Shown: one piece after another, positions 14,213 through 23,680 of the stretch
How positions within the stretch are numbered: position 1 is the first letter of the stretch
How the letters are laid out: each line of letters opens with the position of its first letter
DNA from: Colivicinus sp022776215
GTDB taxonomy: Bacteria > Bacillota_I > Bacilli_A > Erysipelotrichales > Erysipelotrichaceae
Length of the DNA stretch: 32,100 nucleotides
Assembly: GCA_022776215.1 (NCBI GenBank)
Contig: JALFIR010000080.1
Span: forward strand, 1-32,100
Reading direction: 5' to 3'
Notes under the pieces: model-generated
Databases searched by the model: none
Seen by the model: the letters and a program-made list of their open reading frames with translations, nothing else
What the model was told of the DNA's origin: nothing
Program-made: the position numbers and the translations under genes

Positions 14213-15532
14213 TTAATCCATTTTATTGATAACAGTCACAAAGCCAAAGATATTAGCACCTACTACAAGATTACCTTCTTGGCCATATTCTTTCGCAGTA
14301 TTAGCTACATTATGATAAATATTAACCATCATATCTTTTAACTTAGCATCAGTCTTCTCGAATTCCCACTCAGTTCCTTCCTCATTTTGAACCATCTCAA
14401 AATAACTACAACCAACACCACCCGCATTAGCAGCTTTAGCTGGACCGAATAAGACATCATGCTCTTGTAGATAAACTGTTGCATCTAGAGTTGTAGGCAT
14501 ATTAGCACCCTCACTCACACATAGACAACCATTTTCCACTAAAGCCTTGGCACTATCTAAATTAATTTCGTTTTGAGTAGCACAAGGAAGACAAATATCA
14601 CACTTAATCTTAAAGACATCGCTAGGGTTTGTATAATACTTAGCAGTATCAGAATACTTTAAGTAATTTTCAATTGATTGACGATTTTCCTTAGCCTTAA
14701 TCAACAACTTATAATCAATACCCTTTTCATCAACAATATAACCGTTTCTATCAGACATTCCAATAACAGTACCACCTAATTCACTTGCCTTAGCACATGC
14801 ATAAGTAGACACATTACCAGAACCAGATACAATTACTTTCTTATCCTTAAAACTCAAACCATGGTCATTTAACATTTCTTCAGTGAAATAACATAAACCA
14901 TAACCTGTAGCCTCAGTTCTACCCTTTAAACCACCTTTGTCTAAAGGTTTACCAGTTAAAGTACCAATATCACTACGATACTTTAAATATTGATCAATCA
15001 TATAACCAATTTCAACACCACTTACACCAATATCACCCGCAGGAACATCAGTCTTAGAACCAATGAAAGGATAAAGTTGATCCATAAACGCTCCACAGAA
15101 TCTTTTAATTTCAGCAGGTGACTTACCATGAGGATCGAAGTTACTACCACCTTTGCCGCCACCCATAGGACAACCAGTTAAGGCATTTTTAAATGTTTGT
15201 TCAAAAGCCAAAGACTTTAAAATTGAAAGATTAACATTCTCATTAAAACGTAAACCACCCTTAAAAGGACCAATCGCATTATTATTTTGAACACGATAAC
15301 CACGATTTACTTGAATATTTCCCTTATCATCCAGCCACTCAACCTTGAACTCAATAACTCTACAAGGTTCCGCAATTCTCTCTAAATATTTCTTATTCGC
15401 TAGTTCTGGATGAACATCATAGAATGGTTCTAATGACTCAAACACTTCCTTAACTGCATTCAAAAATTGTGTTTCACCAGGTGCATACTTGCATACATAT
15501 TCATAAGCTTGTTCAACATATTCATTTTTCAT
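14213..15532 (-). CDS. gdhA: NADP-type glutamate dehydrogenase
   Basis: The 439-residue enzyme makes glutamate from 2-oxoglutarate and ammonium. It has the N-terminal dimerisation part, the substrate-binding segment GPFKGGLRFNENVN, the catalytic-lysine motif CPMGGGKGGSNFDPHGKS, PAGDIGVSGVEIGYM, and the dinucleotide-binding segment KKVIVSGSGNVSTYACAKA. The length and PMGGGKGG pattern match the hexameric, NADP-preferring small GDH group, though the cofactor is inferred. An AGGAGA site precedes the ATG. It has its own strong promoter with a palindromic operator candidate upstream, and it is followed by a possible small RNA and a terminator. It is the only clear nitrogen-assimilation enzyme here; the tandem PII-like gene is in a separate transcript. 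Confidence 0.95.
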   Translation of the reverse strand: MKNEYVEQAYEYVCKYAPGETQFLNAVKEVFESLEPFYDVHPELANKKYLERIAEPCRVIEFKVEWLDDKGNIQVNRGYRVQNNNAIGPFKGGLRFNENVNLSILKSLAFEQTFKNALTGCPMGGGKGGSNFDPHGKSPAEIKRFCGAFMDQLYPFIGSKTDVPAGDIGVSGVEIGYMIDQYLKYRSDIGTLTGKPLDKGGLKGRTEATGYGLCYFTEEMLNDHGLSFKDKKVIVSGSGNVSTYACAKASELGGTVIGMSDRNGYIVDEKGIDYKLLIKAKENRQSIENYLKYSDTAKYYTNPSDVFKIKCDICLPCATQNEINLDSAKALVENGCLCVSEGANMPTTLDATVYLQEHDVLFGPAKAANAGGVGCSYFEMVQNEEGTEWEFEKTDAKLKDMMVNIYHNVANTAKEYGQEGNLVVGANIFGFVTVINKMD

Positions 15533-15557
15533 AAAACTAGTACTCTCCTAGAAAAAC

Positions 15558-15586
15558 ATTATAAATAACAATGTAATTAATTTCAA
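15558..15586 (-). promoter_or_regulatory. Promoter of gdhA
   Basis: On the minus strand TTGAAA (15586-15581) and TATAAT (15563-15558) are separated by exactly 17 bp, nearly the consensus. Transcription would start near 15551, about 20 bases before the gdhA ATG. Confidence 0.8.
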
Positions 15587-15588
15587 TG

Positions 15589-15606
15589 AATGTAAATATT
15601 TACATT
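15589..15606. promoter_or_regulatory. 18-bp palindrome upstream of the gdhA -35 box
   Basis: AATGTAAATATTTACATT is a perfect palindrome that ends two bases upstream of the gdhA -35 box, a position typical of an activator site. It resembles the TGTNA/TNACA halves of GlnR/TnrA boxes, but the spacing is 4 instead of 7 bases, so that assignment is not made. Confidence 0.45.
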
Positions 15607-15611
15607 ATATA

Positions 15612-15732
15612 TTCAAACAAAAAAATTAGAATATGATAATATGAATATAGAAACGGTACCCCGTAACCATAAAGTCCTCGAGGCGCCGTTTATTTAATTA
15701 CTTAAAAAGTTCTAGTTAACAGAACTTTTTAA
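15612..15732 (+). ncRNA. Candidate small RNA between gdhA and polC
   Basis: On the plus strand TTCAAA (15612-15617) and GATAAT (15635-15640, overlapping an extended TGATAATAT) give a plausible promoter with a start near 15648. The RNA would begin with a stem AAACGGT/GCCGTTT (15651-15657 with 15685-15691), extended by CC/GG after one mismatch. It would end at the bidirectional terminator at 15702-15732. AAACGG could alternatively pair with the nearby CCGT at 15661-15664, so two folds compete. It would be about 85 bases long and antisense to the end of polC. No known family is recognised. Only transcript data would show whether it exists. Confidence 0.35.
15702..15732. terminator. Bidirectional terminator at the end of polC
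   Basis: A perfect 12-bp stem TTAAAAAGTTCT/AGAACTTTTTAA with a 7-base loop gives an AGAACT arm followed by T on both strands. The polC stop codon (15729-15731) is part of the stem. It ends the recG-rnc-polC transcript, and in the other direction the candidate plus-strand RNA. Confidence 0.8.
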
Positions 15733-18700
15733 AACAACGAAACCTGATTAGAATCATCCAAGTCATCCAAGACATGCAAATCATCTAACTTCTTAATTAA
15801 AGTATTCGACAACTGTGTACGATCACTCAAGTCTTCCTTAGATAAGAAAGGCATCTTCTCCCTAGCCTCCACAATACTAATCGCAACGTTGGCACCAAGA
15901 CCATCAATAATAGTAAAAGGTGGAATAATCTCATGATTATTATCAGGATTAACTCTAAATTCAGTTGCCAAAGACTTATATAAATCGATATTAATCAAAC
16001 GATACCCTCTAGATACCATCTCATAACATACTTCAATAGTATTGAAAATATCCTTCTCCTTTTTAGAAATAGGATTCTCTCTAGAATTCATCTTAGCCTG
16101 TAGTTCCTTCATACGAGCATAAATGCTATCAGCATCCTTCAGCATCGTCTCAAGTTCATAGGCGTCACATCTAAGTGTAAAGTAAGAAACATAATAATAC
16201 TCAGGATAATAAACCTTAAACCAGGCAACTCTGACCGCCATGATACAATAGGCAACCGCATGAGCCTTAGGGAACATATATTTAATCTTCTTACAAGACT
16301 CAATATACCATCTAGGAACATTATGCTCCTCCATCAGCTTTTCTTCTTCAGGTGTTAAACCCTTACCCTTTCTTACCTTCTCCATCAAAGTAAATGAAGT
16401 CAAAGGTTCAAGATTATAGCTCATCAAAGTACCCATAATATCATCACGACAACCGATGACATCTCTTAGGGCAATACCCTGGTGAATTAATTCTTGGGCA
16501 TTACCACGCCATACATCGGTACCATGAGACAAACCAGAAATCTGCACAAGATCTGAGAATACCTTAGGACGAGTTTCCTCAATAGTATTACGAGTATTCA
16601 AAGTACCAAACTCAGGAAGACCACAAGCACCAGTCTCCTCATGATAATTAGGATTAATAATATTCAATTCCTTAGAACTAGAGAACAAAGATAAGACTCT
16701 TGCATCATTCATAGGAATCGTCTTAACATCAATACCAGAAACATTCTCAAAAAGACGCATAGCCGTAGGATCGACATGCCCTAAAATATCAAACTTTAAG
16801 ATATTATCTGAATAATCATGATATTCAAAGTGAGTTGACTTCCAAGGTGCTTCCTTATCATTGGCAGGATATTGAATAGGCGTAACATCCTCAATCTCCA
16901 TCGTATCTGGAAGTACAACGATACCACCAGCATGTTGCCCTGTTGTACGTTTAACACCAGCACAACCGCTAGCCAATCTATCCTTTTGGGCCCTACTCAT
17001 ATTAGTAATACCCTTTTCTTCACAATATCCTGACACATAACCAAAGGCTGTCTTATCAGCGACTGTAGAAATGGTACCGGCTCTAAAGACATTATCCTTA
17101 CCAAAAATCTCTCTTGTGAACAAGTGAGCACGAGGTTGATAATCACCTGAGAAGTTTAAATCGATATCAGGAACCTTATCGCCATTAAAACCCATGAAAG
17201 TCTCAAACGGGATATTTTGACCATTACCCTTCATGATTTCACCACACTCAGGACACGTCTTATCTTCTACGTCATAACCACTAGCTGCATCCTTAATCCA
17301 CTCAAAATGATGACACTTAGGACATACATAATGTGGTGGCAATGGATTAACCTCAGTAATACCACTTAAAGTAGCTACCAAAGAAGAACCAACAGAACCT
17401 CTTGAACCTACAATATAACCATCATCATTAGAACGCTTAACCATCAAGTGACAAGTATAGTAAATAACACCATAACCATTACCAATAATCGCATCTAATT
17501 CTTTCTTAATACGATCAACAATAAATTGGTCATAATCCTTACCATATAAAACCTCAGCTTGATAATAAACAAGACGAGTCAAATAATCATCAGCCGAAAT
17601 AACCTCATCAGTATGCACAAAAGGCTCTTCAACAATATGGCACTCCTTAGCCTTCTTTATCGCATCAAGAACTCTAGGAGGCCTTAATTCATCAGAGAAA
17701 GGAGTGATATTTTCACACATTTCACTTATCTTCAAAGGATTTTCAATAACTAATTCCCTAATTAGCTTTTCATCCTCTAACCACGCAAAACAATCAAGCA
17801 TCTCTTTTGTATTACGGAAATGTTGATCAGGACTTACCTGCTTTGCCCTTTTCTCCTTATCAAATAGATACAAAGGATGATGAGCGCCACCAATTGCTTG
17901 TGCTGAAATATATACATCCCTTAATATCTTCTCTTCTTTTTTAATATAGTGAACATCACCTGTAGCAACCACAATCTTATTTTGTCTTCTTGCCTCAGTA
18001 ATAATATCCCTTAAATAATCCTTTAAACGTTCCTTAGTAAAAGACTCACGATCTCTATATAAGTAACTATAGTTTTCTAATGGCTGTACCTCAATATAAT
18101 CATAGAAAGATATAGCCTTGGCAAGCTCTTCCTTAGATCTTGTTGAAGCTACCTCAAAAACTTCACCATTTAAACAAGCCGAACCAATAAGCAAATCCTT
18201 ACGATGCTCATCAAGTGTTTGTTTAAAGATTCTTGGTTCCGCAATAAAATCAGAACTACTATCCTTACTATTAGCCTTACCAAAGACAGCCAATTGATCA
18301 GTATTAGAAATAGAAACTAGCTTAAACAAAGACTTTAAACCAGCCTTATTCTTACATAAAACCGTTGTATGGAAAGCCCTACTCTTTACAAAAGCATCTT
18401 CCCCCTGATAAGCTTTCAATTGATTTAAAGTCTTAACATTAGCCTTAGTCAAATCCTTCAACATCAAATTAAAGACACCAGCCAATACTTCCGCATCATA
18501 GTTAGCTCTATGAGCTACTTCTTCATCGTATGGTACCCCATATTGTTTCGCAATCTTACCTAATTTAAAAGCACGTCTTGTCTTAAACATAGATCTCGAA
18601 AGGTCCAAGGTATCTATTACTGGATTTTCAAGCTTAGGCAAGCCTAAACGATCTAATTCAGCATTCAAAAAGCCATAGTCAAATGATGCATTATGAGCAA

Positions 18701-20156
18701 CCAATACTCTTCCCTTAATAAAGTCTAAAAGCTCATCCTTACATTCTTCAAAAGTTCTTGCGTTTTCAACATCACTATCAGAAATATTAGTTAAATTCTT
18801 AATTGTTTCGCTTAACTTAAAAGGTGGTTTCACAAAGAAGTCACGTTCTTCTTTAACCTGACCCTTATACATTAAAACAGCACCAAACTCAATAATATGA
18901 TCATAACGAGTAGATAAACCAGTTGTCTCCAAGTCAAATACTACATATTCTTGGTCCAACAATAAATCATCATTACTGTTATAAACAATCCTTAATTCAG
19001 GATAAACCATATTCATTTCACAACCATATAAAAGTTTGAAATCAAAAGTATCCTTATCAGCACTTTTTTTTATGCCCTTATAAGTCAAAAAAGCCTCATG
19101 AAAACCCTGTAAATCCAAATGATCAGTAATCGCAACCGCCTTATGACCATACTTATAAGCAGCCTTGACCAAATCAGTAGGTGAAGATACACCATCCATT
19201 TCACTTAACTTAGTATGAGCATGAAGTTCAATTCTTTTTTCTTCTTCATCATCAACTAAAGGATTAGGATCATCGATATATTCAATCGCATCAACCTCAA
19301 ATTCATAATCATTAGAGAAAGTATTAAAACGATAGTTACCATAAACAGTACACCACTTACCCTCTTTATTATTCTTAAGATCATCCTTAGAAAAACGCTT
19401 GCCCTCCATCATCTTAGCGATACAGGCATTAGTTGTATCCTTAAGATAAATCATTTGAATAATAATACCAGTTCTAGTAGTTCGCTCATCAATCTTAAAA
19501 ATTTGAGCACTTAACTTAACGTTATAGGCAACATCATCCAAATCATCGATGATAACTGACTTATATTCAACAGTCTTTCTTTTATAATTATTAAACTTTG
19601 GCTTGCCATTAGAATTATTATCACTATTAAAAGAAGGTTTAGAATCATTACTTGATACCACTTCCAAAGGTTTTCTAACCTCTATCTCTGGCTCTTCATC
19701 GATTTGTTTAAGTTTCATCTCAATAGGTTTACGATAACCTAAGTCATAAAAGAACAATTTTAAATCATCAATAAATTCTCTATCCTTTTCAAAATCTCTC
19801 TCATCAATATAAGATAAGGTAAAACCATTATCATTTCTAACAACAAGGGCATTATTAAAGGCATGATAACTATCCTTAAAACCCTGGACAATGGTATTGA
19901 TTTCCTTATGACTTAATTCATCATCTTTGACATTAAAATATAAACGAACATGAGAAAAACCAAATGCCTTAAAATAAGCAGCTAATTCTCTTACTACCTC
20001 AAGAGGCAATATCTTTTCATTTTCAATTTTTAGAATCAAAGAGTCTTTGTTTCTTTTATATAAAGAATCAACCACCTTAAAAGACTTGAACAATTCACAA
20101 ATCTCTTCATCATAATTCTTCTCACTTAAAAAAGTATCTATATTAAATTTATTCAT
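15729..20156 (-). CDS. polC: DNA polymerase III, PolC-type alpha subunit
   Basis: This is the replicative polymerase of low-GC Gram-positives, 1475 residues. In order: an N-terminal domain and OB-fold; a PHP domain starting near residue 310 with ELHAHTKLSEMDG; an inserted 3'-5' proofreading exonuclease (FDLETTG near 406, HNASFDYGFL, HRANYDAE); the rest of PHP; a zinc module with CPKCHH near 944 and CPECG; and the polymerase core with PDIDLNFSG near 995, which carries the catalytic aspartates. The C-terminus QVSLF is a good clamp-binding motif. All exonuclease acidic residues are present, so proofreading should be active. Its start overlaps rnc by 8 bases, and its stop lies inside the terminator stem. 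It is the last gene of recG-rnc-polC. Confidence 0.97.
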   Translation of the reverse strand: MNKFNIDTFLSEKNYDEEICELFKSFKVVDSLYKRNKDSLILKIENEKILPLEVVRELAAYFKAFGFSHVRLYFNVKDDELSHKEINTIVQGFKDSYHAFNNALVVRNDNGFTLSYIDERDFEKDREFIDDLKLFFYDLGYRKPIEMKLKQIDEEPEIEVRKPLEVVSSNDSKPSFNSDNNSNGKPKFNNYKRKTVEYKSVIIDDLDDVAYNVKLSAQIFKIDERTTRTGIIIQMIYLKDTTNACIAKMMEGKRFSKDDLKNNKEGKWCTVYGNYRFNTFSNDYEFEVDAIEYIDDPNPLVDDEEEKRIELHAHTKLSEMDGVSSPTDLVKAAYKYGHKAVAITDHLDLQGFHEAFLTYKGIKKSADKDTFDFKLLYGCEMNMVYPELRIVYNSNDDLLLDQEYVVFDLETTGLSTRYDHIIEFGAVLMYKGQVKEERDFFVKPPFKLSETIKNLTNISDSDVENARTFEECKDELLDFIKGRVLVAHNASFDYGFLNAELDRLGLPKLENPVIDTLDLSRSMFKTRRAFKLGKIAKQYGVPYDEEVAHRANYDAEVLAGVFNLMLKDLTKANVKTLNQLKAYQGEDAFVKSRAFHTTVLCKNKAGLKSLFKLVSISNTDQLAVFGKANSKDSSSDFIAEPRIFKQTLDEHRKDLLIGSACLNGEVFEVASTRSKEELAKAISFYDYIEVQPLENYSYLYRDRESFTKERLKDYLRDIITEARRQNKIVVATGDVHYIKKEEKILRDVYISAQAIGGAHHPLYLFDKEKRAKQVSPDQHFRNTKEMLDCFAWLEDEKLIRELVIENPLKISEMCENITPFSDELRPPRVLDAIKKAKECHIVEEPFVHTDEVISADDYLTRLVYYQAEVLYGKDYDQFIVDRIKKELDAIIGNGYGVIYYTCHLMVKRSNDDGYIVGSRGSVGSSLVATLSGITEVNPLPPHYVCPKCHHFEWIKDAASGYDVEDKTCPECGEIMKGNGQNIPFETFMGFNGDKVPDIDLNFSGDYQPRAHLFTREIFGKDNVFRAGTISTVADKTAFGYVSGYCEEKGITNMSRAQKDRLASGCAGVKRTTGQHAGGIVVLPDTMEIEDVTPIQYPANDKEAPWKSTHFEYHDYSDNILKFDILGHVDPTAMRLFENVSGIDVKTIPMNDARVLSLFSSSKELNIINPNYHEETGACGLPEFGTLNTRNTIEETRPKVFSDLVQISGLSHGTDVWRGNAQELIHQGIALRDVIGCRDDIMGTLMSYNLEPLTSFTLMEKVRKGKGLTPEEEKLMEEHNVPRWYIESCKKIKYMFPKAHAVAYCIMAVRVAWFKVYYPEYYYVSYFTLRCDAYELETMLKDADSIYARMKELQAKMNSRENPISKKEKDIFNTIEVCYEMVSRGYRLINIDLYKSLATEFRVNPDNNHEIIPPFTIIDGLGANVAISIVEAREKMPFLSKEDLSDRTQLSNTLIKKLDDLHVLDDLDDSNQVSLF

Positions 20157-20847
20157 TTCCAGCTAATTTTTCCAACGCATCTTTGGCTGCATTCTTTTGA
20201 GCTTCCTTCTTACTACTACCAATACCGGTACCATATACAAGACCACCAATCTTAACGGCAATCTTAAATTCTGGCTTATTACTAGGCCCTTTGGCATAAA
20301 CAAGCTCGTAATTAATTGATTTTCTAGAATCAGCTTGTACATATTCTTGAAGCTTTGTCTTATAGTCAAAAGTTGTTTCATCAATCTCTTTGACAAAATC
20401 CAACATTAAATAATCAAGGAGCTTATAAGTATTCTTAATATCAGTATCCAAATAAACGGCACCAATAAAAGCCTCAAACATATCCGAAATAACTGAATCA
20501 CGGTCTCTACCGCCAGTCTTCTCTTCACCCTGACCAAGCTTTAAATATTTGTTTAATCCAAACTTACGAACAACCTTTGCCAAACCCTTTTCGCATACAA
20601 GATTAGCTCTTCTTGTAGACATAATTCCCTCTTTTAAAGGAGGATCAATGGCATAAAGCCTTTCTGCTGAATAAATTTGTAAAACAGCATCTCCCATAAA
20701 TTCTAGTCTTTCGTTGTCATGGCACTTGCCCTTATGTTCATTAACATAAGAAGAGTGAATAAAAGCTTGTTCAATTAACTTTGAATCATTGTGTACGATT
20801 CCGATGTCATCTAAAAAATCAAAAATAGTCATACAAGTATTATACAT
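20149..20847 (-). CDS. rnc: Ribonuclease III
   Basis: RNase III cuts double-stranded RNA, including rRNA precursors. The 232-residue protein has the catalytic domain with the signature NERLEFMGDAVLQ (about residues 43-55) and a second conserved acidic motif at SDMFEAFIGAVYLD. The double-stranded RNA-binding domain from about 160 begins DYKTKLQEYVQ and ends with GSSKKEAQKNAAKDALEKL. The ATG at 20847 shares a base with the recG stop (TAATG) and has a GGGGA site upstream, which points to coupled translation. A second in-frame ATG at 20832 lacks a site. Its end overlaps polC by 8 bases. Confidence 0.95.
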   Translation of the reverse strand: MYNTCMTIFDFLDDIGIVHNDSKLIEQAFIHSSYVNEHKGKCHDNERLEFMGDAVLQIYSAERLYAIDPPLKEGIMSTRRANLVCEKGLAKVVRKFGLNKYLKLGQGEEKTGGRDRDSVISDMFEAFIGAVYLDTDIKNTYKLLDYLMLDFVKEIDETTFDYKTKLQEYVQADSRKSINYELVYAKGPSNKPEFKIAVKIGGLVYGTGIGSSKKEAQKNAAKDALEKLAGNE

Positions 20848-22829
20848 TAATCCCCAACAATTGAGACCATCACTCTTATAACATCATCATAAAACATTTT
20901 ATTCTCAACATTATCCAAATTATCCATAATTTCTTTAGCATCCTCTTTACTAGCCTCAATAAAGTTAGTATCACTAAATAAATTACCCAAGATAAAAGTA
21001 GGCAAACCCGATTGTCTTGTACCCAAGATATCACCAGGTCCTCTTAACATTAAATCCTGTTCACTAATCTTAAAACCATCATTAGTCTTAACTAAGACTT
21101 CTAGTCTTTTTAAAGTCTCAGCCTCATTACTATTAGTTAACAAGTAACAAGTTCCCTTATCACTTCCTCTTTGAACCCTACCTCTTAATTGATGAATCTG
21201 ACTTAGACCAAATCTATCCGCATCATAAATAACCATTACTGTCGCATTAGGTACATTGATGCCTACTTCAATTACCGTAGTAGAAACAAGTACTTGAATC
21301 TTATTATTTCTAAAATCCTCAAGTATTTCATCCTTCTGTTCACTTGTTTTCTTACCATGAAGTAAACCAACACTATAAGGCTTAAACACATCAATTAGAC
21401 TCTCATATAAGCTATTTACATCCTTGCCCTTAAAAGAATCGCTAGCTTCAATACTAGATGCCACAATATAGATTTGTTTACCTAAATCAAGTTGTCTTTT
21501 TAAATCATCGAGAATATCCACAATACTATTTTTCTTAATCAAATAAGTATCACAACCCTTTCTGCCACTTGGCATACTCATGACCGAAGATATATCCATA
21601 TTTCCATATAAAGAAGAAGCTAAAGTACGTGGTATTGGAGTAGCTGACATCATCAACACATCAACATTATCACCCTTTTCCTTTAAAGATCTTCTTTGTT
21701 TTACGCCAAAACGATGTTGCTCATCAGTGATAACCAAACCCAACTTGTTAAATTCTACATCTTCACTAAATAAGGCATGAGTTCCAATGACTACATCTAT
21801 TTCACCAATTGCCAACATTTCTTTAATCTTTTTATTCTCACTACCATTACCCACAAGTAATTCAACTCTAACATCCTTAAACATCTTCTTAAAAGACAAG
21901 TAATGTTGTTTCGCAAGTATTTCAGTAGGAGCCATCAAAGCACCCTGGTAGCCTGCTAAATAATTAGCATACAGCCCAATAAAAGCCACAATTGTCTTAC
22001 CACTACCCACTTCACCCTGCAATAGTCTATACATTGGCCTATCACTTCTTAAATCATTTAAGATAGATTGAATACTTGTCTTTTGATCACTTGTCAATGA
22101 ATATGGTAATAACTGAATAAAGTCATTAATCAAATCTATATCAAATACCTTAGCATTTTTAAGCACTACCTTATCATCACCATTAAGAATTCCTAAAGAC
22201 AAATAAAAACGTAAGAATTCATCATACTTAAGACGCGCTAAAGCCTTCTTTAATTCATTCACATCACTTGGATTATGAATGCTATATAAGGCCTCATATA
22301 AACCAATTAAATGATGCTTATTAAGTAGATGATTAGGAACTAAATCATTAACCGTCTTCACTTTCTTAAAAGTATAGTTAACTAAATTCTTAATCTCATT
22401 TTGTTTAATACCTTCTTTTATAGAATAAACAGGTGTGATACCTAAGATTTCATTTATATCTTTAGTATAGAAATTAGAAGCCGTAACTTTATTCTTACCC
22501 TCATACTTACCAACAATTGTCAATTTATGTTCATTATTAGTACTAACCCAAGGCCTATTAAAAATAGTTATTAGTAATTCTTCTTCCTCATATAAAACTT
22601 TAAAAGAAGTCTTAGACATCTTGCCCTTGAATCTAAAGGTTGTAGGCCTAGATATTAATTCAGCCTCAAAGACTACCCTCTCTCCCTCTTTAAAATCTGC
22701 ATAATGAGTTAAATTAAACTCTTCATATTTAAAAGGATAATAATGTAAGATATCATCGCTATCTTTTAAATCTAGACGCTTACATATATTCATCCTCTTG
22801 TCTGTTAATTTTAGTTCTTCTAAATTCAT
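20847..22829 (-). CDS. recG: ATP-dependent DNA helicase RecG
   Basis: RecG remodels stalled replication forks and branched recombination intermediates. The 660-residue protein has an N-terminal wedge/OB domain (to about residue 230). The two helicase domains follow: Walker A LQGEVGSGKTIVAF, the DEQHRFGVKQR motif, MMSATPIPRTLA, the second domain with VLVSTTVIEVGINVPNA, and the QLRGRVQRG motif. The C-terminal LRGPGDILGTRQSGLP is the RecG-specific segment. It is the first gene of recG-rnc-polC and lies about 30 bases from the terminator-like hairpin that ends the adjacent decayed mobile element. Its promoter must be in that short gap or come from read-through. Confidence 0.96.
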   Translation of the reverse strand: MNLEELKLTDKRMNICKRLDLKDSDDILHYYPFKYEEFNLTHYADFKEGERVVFEAELISRPTTFRFKGKMSKTSFKVLYEEEELLITIFNRPWVSTNNEHKLTIVGKYEGKNKVTASNFYTKDINEILGITPVYSIKEGIKQNEIKNLVNYTFKKVKTVNDLVPNHLLNKHHLIGLYEALYSIHNPSDVNELKKALARLKYDEFLRFYLSLGILNGDDKVVLKNAKVFDIDLINDFIQLLPYSLTSDQKTSIQSILNDLRSDRPMYRLLQGEVGSGKTIVAFIGLYANYLAGYQGALMAPTEILAKQHYLSFKKMFKDVRVELLVGNGSENKKIKEMLAIGEIDVVIGTHALFSEDVEFNKLGLVITDEQHRFGVKQRRSLKEKGDNVDVLMMSATPIPRTLASSLYGNMDISSVMSMPSGRKGCDTYLIKKNSIVDILDDLKRQLDLGKQIYIVASSIEASDSFKGKDVNSLYESLIDVFKPYSVGLLHGKKTSEQKDEILEDFRNNKIQVLVSTTVIEVGINVPNATVMVIYDADRFGLSQIHQLRGRVQRGSDKGTCYLLTNSNEAETLKRLEVLVKTNDGFKISEQDLMLRGPGDILGTRQSGLPTFILGNLFSDTNFIEASKEDAKEIMDNLDNVENKMFYDDVIRVMVSIVGD

Positions 22830-22854
22830 ATCTTAATTTTAAACCAAAACAATA

Positions 22855-22880
22855 AAAAAATGCCCTAGCAAGCTAGAACA
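22855..22880 (-). terminator. Weak terminator-like hairpin between the decayed element and recG
   Basis: On the minus strand CTAG-CTTG-CTAG, extended by two G/T pairs, is followed by GC and a run of seven T. It would end transcription of the pseudogene. The same bases hold one copy of an 11-bp direct repeat that flanks the element. Confidence 0.35.
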
Positions 22881-22888
22881 TTAATTTG

Positions 22889-23506
22889 TTAAATGTCTAG
22901 AAACATAACATTTTGCTCTTGAGTTGGGTCAATCCAAGCAACATCATTAAGATTAACTACTTTTGAATAAACTTTACCATCACCACTGTATGACTGTGCT
23001 TCCATTATAGAAGGAGTTACAAAGATACCATCCTTGATTGGATAAGAGCTATAAACTCTAATGCTTCCTTTTTCAAGAGCATCTCTTGCCATCTTATTTG
23101 TATAGCTTTCATCAAAGTCTTCACCACTATCAAAGTATTCTTTATAATCACTATCATTTAATGCTTCTTCAAATGTTTTGATATCTTCAACACTTCTAAT
23201 CCAGGTATGATAGTCATCATGAACAGGATTATTATTTTGAATGATTTCTAATTGCTTGGCTTTATGACTATCATTATTCAAAGAAATATTTTTTAAGTAA
23301 TTGATTTTTTCGCTAAAGTTAGTATCATTTAAGTAAGAAGGAGCCTTCGGGTTATCACGGGGACCGATATCGGAAACTGTGCGTCCAGCTCCTTCTTTTT
23401 CTTTCGCTGTTTCAATATTCCTTTGTGGCTTGAAATTGTTCCAAAAACTTGATATATTATCACTGAAATTAGTCGAAACCTCGGTCATGAGCGGTTGCGT
23501 TTGCAA
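22889..23506 (-). pseudogene. C-terminal fragment of a phage/ICE polyvalent or MuF-like toxin protein
   Basis: The 205-residue open frame begins only at a TTG inside a longer coding region. Upstream in the same frame are NPQRDIETAKEK, a stop codon (23540-23542) and KVSLIAGSKHWL. Its end, RVYSSYPIKDGIFVTPSIME, AQSYSGDGKVYSKVVNL and AWIDPTQEQ, resembles C-terminal ends of large phage or ICE proteins and MuF-type proteins. The order R-x-Y, a VTPS block and EQxV is faintly like an ADP-ribosyltransferase fold (low confidence). It belongs with the 23681-24658 fragment: the true frame links them with at least two frameshifts. A duplicated 85-bp segment is described separately. No complete gene remains. 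Confidence 0.55.
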
Positions 23507-23625
23507 CCAGTGCTTACTCCCTGCGATAAGACTAACTTTTTATTTTTCTTTTGCTGTTTCAATATCTCTTTGTGGATTGGAATTATTCCAAATAATTTGA
23601 TATATTATTGAAATCAGTTGATACT
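23455..23625 (-). repeat. Two imperfect 85-bp copies inside the toxin pseudogene
   Basis: One copy (about 23395-23478) encodes VSTNFSDNISSFWNNF and KPQRNIETAKEKE. The other (about 23535-23620) would encode VSTDFNNISN, then WNNSNPQRDIETAKEK, but carries one extra base that shifts the frame. The two are clearly homologous on the DNA level. They look like a domain duplication that predates decay. The coordinates given are the span between copies; the outer ends are approximate. Confidence 0.6.
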
Positions 23626-23680
23626 TGACCCAAGCGTGATTGGTACGCACGGTCAAATGTATTGACTGATTTTTCATTAT

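Noticed and set aside
15589..15606. GlnR/TnrA box upstream of gdhA
   Set aside because: The half-sites fit TGTNA and TNACA, but the centre is 4 bases, not 7.
23361..23380. GGGGACC as a copy of the tRNA-Leu 3' end (attachment site)
   Set aside because: Only seven bases match and they lie inside coding-like sequence of the pseudogene.
23379..23600. Plus-strand frame with an internal repeat (SFSFAVSI and YFSFAVSI)
   Set aside because: The repeat is the antisense view of the duplicated segment in the toxin pseudogene.
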